The position numbers were made by a program, and so were the translations under genes. Below, one piece after another: positions 6,447-8,908 of a stretch of DNA of 8,908 bases. This stretch comes from Candidatus Roizmanbacteria bacterium (GTDB lineage: Bacteria; Patescibacteriota; Microgenomatia; GCA-001788215; 2-01-FULL-40-14), in NCBI GenBank assembly GCA_016203755.1, contig JACQMD010000091.1, forward strand, positions 1 to 8,908, read 5' to 3'. The notes under the pieces are model-generated. The model was not told where the DNA came from, searched no databases, and was given only the letters and a program-made list of their open reading frames with translations. The stretch's first letter is position 1, and every line of letters begins with the position of its first letter.

Positions 6447-7470
6447 ATTGATTTCCCTCGCACCATTCTATCACAACGAGCTCTAATGGAAGTTGTGGCA
6501 GAACGCTTCCACGAAGCTCTAGATGTGCCCGGGTAAAAACCTTCAGAAGCTGTTTTAATTCTCCCTTCGTGAGACCTACTGACTTTTTTTCACTATTTGT
6601 CTGATAACTCAATAATAACTGTGTATGCAGGAATTCAATGAGCGCTTGCGTAAATACGGTAAAGTCAACTCCGGAGTTTGCCCGCTCCTGCAACAATGAC
6701 AGCGCTTCCGGTGTTTTTTTCCTATGAATGAGAGCTACAAACTCATCAACTCCGAGATGGGCCACCCCTAAAAGGGATCGTATGCTCTCTGTATCAAGCT
6801 TACCCTCAGCAACCGCTTGTTCAAGAAGTTTGGTCGCATCCCGAAATGATCCGTCTGCGTGATGCGCGATAAGCTTTACGGATTCCTCTGAAATACGTAA
6901 TTGTTCACCGTTAATAACGCGTTGTAATGACCGTGTAATCTCATCATTAGTTGCTTTCGTAAATGGCAACAAAACGCATCGCGAGAGAATAGTATCAGGA
7001 AGTTTGTGAATCTCTGTTGTTGCGAGAATAAATACTACATGGCCCGGGGGTTCTTCAAGCGTCTTCAGAAGCGCATTAAACGCCTCTCGGGTAAGCATGT
7101 GCACCTCGTCGATAATATACACCTTATACTTCGCCATCGCCGGGGAGAGCGCTACCCGTTCACGAAGCTCACGAATCTCATCGATCCCTCGGCTGGACGC
7201 CGCATCGATTTCATATACATCGATATGTGACCCTGCTTTAATGGCAGTACAATTTTCGCATTTGTCACACGGCTCGATACTGGTCCTCTCGCAATTTAAT
7301 ACCTTCGCTACAATCCGTGCCGTGCTTGTTTTTCCCGTTCCTTTTGGCCCGGCAAAAAGAAACGCATGGGGGATTCGCCCGCTTTGCAGAATGGCGGTTA
7401 AACGAGTCCGGATGTCTTCTTTATCAAGCTCTACTAATGTTTGAGGGCGATATTTTCGGTAGAAAACCAT
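6421..7470 (-). CDS. dnaX: DNA polymerase III subunit gamma (short DnaX)
   Basis: The clamp-loader ATPase that loads the sliding clamp in the replisome. AAA+ motifs are all present: Walker A GPKGTGKTS (41-49), zinc-binding cysteines at 60, 68, 71 and 74, Walker B VYIIDEVH (117-124), sensor 1 ATTE (150-153), arginine finger in SRC (163-165) and sensor 2 GSFRDA (207-212). Domain III for oligomerisation follows to about residue 335. The start MVFYRKYRPQT matches the family exactly; no Shine-Dalgarno site is visible. At 349 residues it is gamma-like, with no tau extension for binding the polymerase or helicase. I saw no obvious slippery A-run that would produce two forms. The last residues (QYTNKQISK) are encoded by a tandem repeat and are unlikely to be ancestral. 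It lies between the ybeY-like gene and ybaB. Confidence 0.96.
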   Translation of the reverse strand: MVFYRKYRPQTLVELDKEDIRTRLTAILQSGRIPHAFLFAGPKGTGKTSTARIVAKVLNCERTSIEPCDKCENCTAIKAGSHIDVYEIDAASSRGIDEIRELRERVALSPAMAKYKVYIIDEVHMLTREAFNALLKTLEEPPGHVVFILATTEIHKLPDTILSRCVLLPFTKATNDEITRSLQRVINGEQLRISEESVKLIAHHADGSFRDATKLLEQAVAEGKLDTESIRSLLGVAHLGVDEFVALIHRKKTPEALSLLQERANSGVDFTVFTQALIEFLHTQLLLSYQTNSEKKSVGLTKGELKQLLKVFTRAHLELRGSVLPQLPLELVVIEWCEGNQYTNKQISK

Positions 7471-7514
7471 TGTAATTTCATGTGTTAAACGTTATAAGTT
7501 ATACGCTACAAGCT
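7471..7514. repeat. Short repeat-like spacer between the ybeY-like gene and dnaX
   Basis: The 44-base spacer holds two copies of TATAAC within GTATAACTTATAAC, then AACGTT, on the minus strand, followed by ATGAAATTACA directly before the dnaX start. It looks like another of the simple AT-rich repeat families of this genome. No ribosome-binding site is present. Confidence 0.35.
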
Positions 7515-7934
7515 TCATGTCGTTGTCAACAATTTTGTCAGTCCGTGCTCTATAAACTCCCCGATCTTCACGTCCACCAGCTTATTCTCATCTGCTGCAA
7601 AGAGAAGCGTTTGCGGATAAGAAACAACAATCTCTCCCAGCAGTGTGGGATTATCCTTACCAATAGTCTCCCGCACGTGTTGCGCGTGTTTTTTATCAAT
7701 TGCTTCCCCCAGGCGAAGTTGCCCGGCAGATAGCGGAAACGAAAGAACCGGCGTTGTCCCGTCTTTATGGGCAAAACGGCGATGAATCTGACTCATCTTA
7801 CGATCGCCAACAATAGCAATTGAAACCGTGTACTGAGCCGGGTCAATACTAAGCTTTTGCAAAAAAAATTCTACCCGTTTTCTAATGACTCGTCTATCCA
7901 CCTGGTAACGGGATTGTACAAAAATTTCAATCAT
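7515..7934 (-). CDS. ybeY: Divergent YbeY-like protein lacking the usual metal site
   Basis: A 139-residue protein with the outline of YbeY, the endoribonuclease involved in 16S rRNA maturation and ribosome quality control. Matches are VSIAIVGDRKMSQIHRRF (about 37-54), KDGTTPVLSFPL (57-68, family KDxPTDVLSFP) and LLGEIVVSYPQT (98-109, family LGDIVIS). The family normally ends with HGxLHLxGYDH, giving three zinc-binding histidines. Here the end is EHGLTKLLTTT: His130 remains, the second is Lys134 and the third is absent because the protein stops. The conserved Arg after NRxY also appears changed (HRRFA). Neither other frame restores the motif nearby. It starts 11 bases after rpsU, with AGGA six bases before the ATG. 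The family call is probable; retained RNase activity is doubtful. The gene symbol denotes family only. Confidence 0.75.
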   Translation of the reverse strand: MIEIFVQSRYQVDRRVIRKRVEFFLQKLSIDPAQYTVSIAIVGDRKMSQIHRRFAHKDGTTPVLSFPLSAGQLRLGEAIDKKHAQHVRETIGKDNPTLLGEIVVSYPQTLLFAADENKLVDVKIGEFIEHGLTKLLTTT

Positions 7935-7945
7935 AGACCGTCCTG

Positions 7946-8113
7946 TTATTTTTTACGAAATCTATTTTTTCGCTCCTTGCGAAGCTCCGATGGAGTTTTA
8001 TAAAATTGGAGATCCTTGATTTGTTGCATAAGATTCTCCTCCGTAATTTTACGGACAAATTTTCGAATAAGAGAATCGTTGGAATCTCCTTTTTTTGCTT
8101 TGACAAATACCAT
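7946..8113 (-). CDS. rpsU: Small ribosomal subunit protein bS21
   Basis: A 55-residue basic protein of the 30S subunit near the 3' end of 16S rRNA, where it helps initiation. It reads MVFVKAKKGDSNDSLIRKF, then VRKITEENLMQQIKDLQFYK, then TPSELRKERKNRFRKK. The family pattern is clear: a V-x-V-[KR]-x-[KG] start, the SxDSLIRKF helix, a second helix, and a C-terminal R/K tail. A longer open frame overlaps it in another phase but has no family resemblance. The nearest Shine-Dalgarno-like site, GGGAGGTG (8133-8140), is 19 bases before the ATG, which is unusually far. rpsU lies 34 bases after the MYG1-like gene and 11 bases before the ybeY-like gene, so ribosome genes are grouped here. Confidence 0.95.
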   Translation of the reverse strand: MVFVKAKKGDSNDSLIRKFVRKITEENLMQQIKDLQFYKTPSELRKERKNRFRKK

Positions 8114-8132
8114 ATGTTGTAAGTAAATGCTA

Positions 8133-8140
8133 CACCTCCC
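8133..8140 (-). promoter_or_regulatory. Distant Shine-Dalgarno-like site before rpsU
   Basis: GGGAGGTG on the minus strand is a good anti-16S match, but its spacing to the rpsU ATG is 19 bases instead of 5-9. It is about four bases before an in-frame ATT codon, five codons upstream of ATG. Either a weak hairpin (TGTA pairing with TACA) shortens the gap, ATT is the start, or the match is incidental. Confidence 0.4.
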
Positions 8141-8147
8141 ATCTCAT

Positions 8148-8908
8148 TTAAGATATTGATGCGCTAATATGCATCAAAATAGTTTCAAGATTAAGCGTTG
8201 TTGGACGCATGGTCGGATTTTTCGTTGAGCCGTTCAGGAGCATCGCCTTTGATGAATGTAAAAACCATGTCGCATGCGGATCTTTCATTTTCAACAATTC
8301 ATACGTTTTTGTCAGATCAATACCTTTTTCAGGTAATGCTTTAATTCGTACGTAGCCTTTTTTTGGGTCTTTGCGGACAACTATTGAATATCCCATTTTT
8401 TGTGCCATATCAAGGACCGCATCATTGCCGGTCAAAAATCCAACAATCTTTCCGAGCGGAGATGTTACTTCCATTTTTTCGCTTCCTTCCAATTCTTTTT
8501 CCGCATGTACTTTGTTCTGTAATACCCGGTAGATTGCATCAAGTGCACTCATTCCATGCTCAACTACCTGGATATCTCCGCTTCCCCGCCCATTATACAC
8601 CAAATGTAACCCATCCAAAATATCAACAAGCGAAAATTGATGATAATCAGCCGTCGGCTCGGGATAATACACCTGACGAAAATGGTCGATGTCATTGACA
8701 ACCGCTACGAGTCGTTCCAACGCTTCTTTTTGAAAATGCTTGATTTCAATTTTTGAGTTTTGAGTTTTTCCGCCAGAGGCGGATCGGCCTTTGGCTGAGA
8801 GTTTTGAGTTCTTGTTTTTGAGCACATGCTCAAAAACAAGTTTTGCCGCACAAGTATCCCGATCATCCTGATGATGGTCCAACTCCCCCATCCCCGTATC
8901 GACGTGAA
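8148..8908 (-). CDS. MYG1/DHH-like metal-dependent protein, 5' end outside the window
   Basis: The frame is open to the right edge, so the N-terminus is missing; 252 residues are visible, beginning HVDTGMGELDHHQDD. The VDTGxxELDHHQ motif followed by CAAKLVFEHV resembles the metal-binding DHH region of MYG1 (UPF0160) and related DHH-type phosphoesterases. A central helical part follows (EALERLVAVVNDIDHFR, YHQFSLVDILDGLHL). The C-terminal part (LGKIVGFLTGNDAVLDMAQKMG through ATWFLHSSKAMLLNGS to TLNLETILMHI) is like uncharacterised members of that group. Exact activity is unknown; MYG1 is an exonuclease in eukaryotes, but that should not be carried over. The ATG at 8891 is internal, not the start, because the DHH motif continues upstream of it. 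About 26 residues after LVFEHVL are a repeat-derived insert. Confidence 0.7.
   Translation of the reverse strand, partial: HVDTGMGELDHHQDDRDTCAAKLVFEHVLKNKNSKLSAKGRSASGGKTQNSKIEIKHFQKEALERLVAVVNDIDHFRQVYYPEPTADYHQFSLVDILDGLHLVYNGRGSGDIQVVEHGMSALDAIYRVLQNKVHAEKELEGSEKMEVTSPLGKIVGFLTGNDAVLDMAQKMGYSIVVRKDPKKGYVRIKALPEKGIDLTKTYELLKMKDPHATWFLHSSKAMLLNGSTKNPTMRPTTLNLETILMHISASIS
8742..8819 (-). mobile_element. Candidate protein-coding mini-element inside the MYG1-like gene
   Basis: About 78 bases encode K/N/S/G-rich sequence (KNKNSKLSAKGRSASGGKTQ and on) between LVFEHVL and KHFQKEALERL. The centre holds two GC-rich hairpins, TCCGCC-AGA-GGCGGA (8769-8783) and GCC-TTT-GGC (8787-8795). They are flanked by identical 12-base direct repeats GAGTTTTGAGTT at 8755-8766 and 8799-8810. 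The frame is kept. It is far more GC-rich in its core and more repetitive at its edges than surrounding coding DNA. No transposase is encoded, so any movement would need help from elsewhere. Confidence 0.6.
8811..8840. repeat. Perfect 14-bp inverted repeat within coding sequence
   Basis: CTTGTTTTTGAGCA (8811-8824) and TGCTCAAAAACAAG (8827-8840) are exact reverse complements separated by two bases. The right arm encodes LVFEH, likely ancestral; the left arm encodes the first part of the insert (VLKNK). It adjoins the direct repeat at 8799-8810, so the two structures may be one element. Confidence 0.85.

Noticed and set aside
7927..8142. 71-codon minus-strand frame
   Set aside because: It overlaps rpsU in another phase; bS21 matches its family along its full length and this frame resembles nothing.

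Overview
The window looks like a chromosomal segment of a Patescibacteria (Candidate Phyla Radiation) bacterium. The reasons are the moderately AT-rich composition, a short gamma-type DnaX, an archaeal/Thermotoga-type S-adenosylhomocysteinase, a nearby PfkB-family (adenosine-kinase-like) kinase, many starts without a Shine-Dalgarno site, and small simple repeats between and inside genes. The assignment is inferred from gene content and style. No rRNA or other phylogenetic marker is present.

Left third (1-3630), accessory-looking. A partial unrecognised gene runs leftward off the edge (1-996). Divergent from it, across a 286-base AT-rich gap holding an imperfect direct repeat and a weak promoter, is a two-gene rightward unit. 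Its first gene (1283-2407) encodes a probable transcription regulator with a degenerate ATPase-like N-terminal part and an OmpR/PhoB-type winged helix at the C-terminus. Two bases after its stop begins a 406-residue protein of unknown function (2410-3630).

Right two thirds (3631-8908), housekeeping, all on the minus strand. In transcription order (right to left): a 5'-truncated MYG1/DHH-like protein, bS21 (rpsU, only 55 aa), a divergent YbeY-like protein lacking most of the expected metal ligands, DnaX, YbaB/EbfC, a PfkB-family kinase, and S-adenosylhomocysteinase. Gaps are short (1-base overlap up to about 130 bases), so this is probably one or two operons. Two themes appear: translation and DNA maintenance (bS21, YbeY, DnaX, YbaB), and the S-adenosylhomocysteine cycle, where the hydrolase makes adenosine plus homocysteine and the kinase could remove the adenosine. 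The two halves meet at 3630/3631 with directly abutting, convergent stop codons inside a 14-bp palindrome.

The most unusual layer is a set of small repeats that ignores gene boundaries. An 8-base tandem/inverted repeat supplies the last codons and stop of dnaX. A 32-bp imperfect inverted repeat sits before ahcY. In-frame repeat-like or A-rich inserts appear in ahcY (two), the kinase (one) and the MYG1-like gene (one, with a GC-rich double hairpin flanked by 12-bp direct repeats). This resembles protein-coding palindromic mini-elements such as those of Rickettsia, but in an unrelated lineage. No tRNA, rRNA, CRISPR array, transposase or convincing intrinsic terminator was seen.
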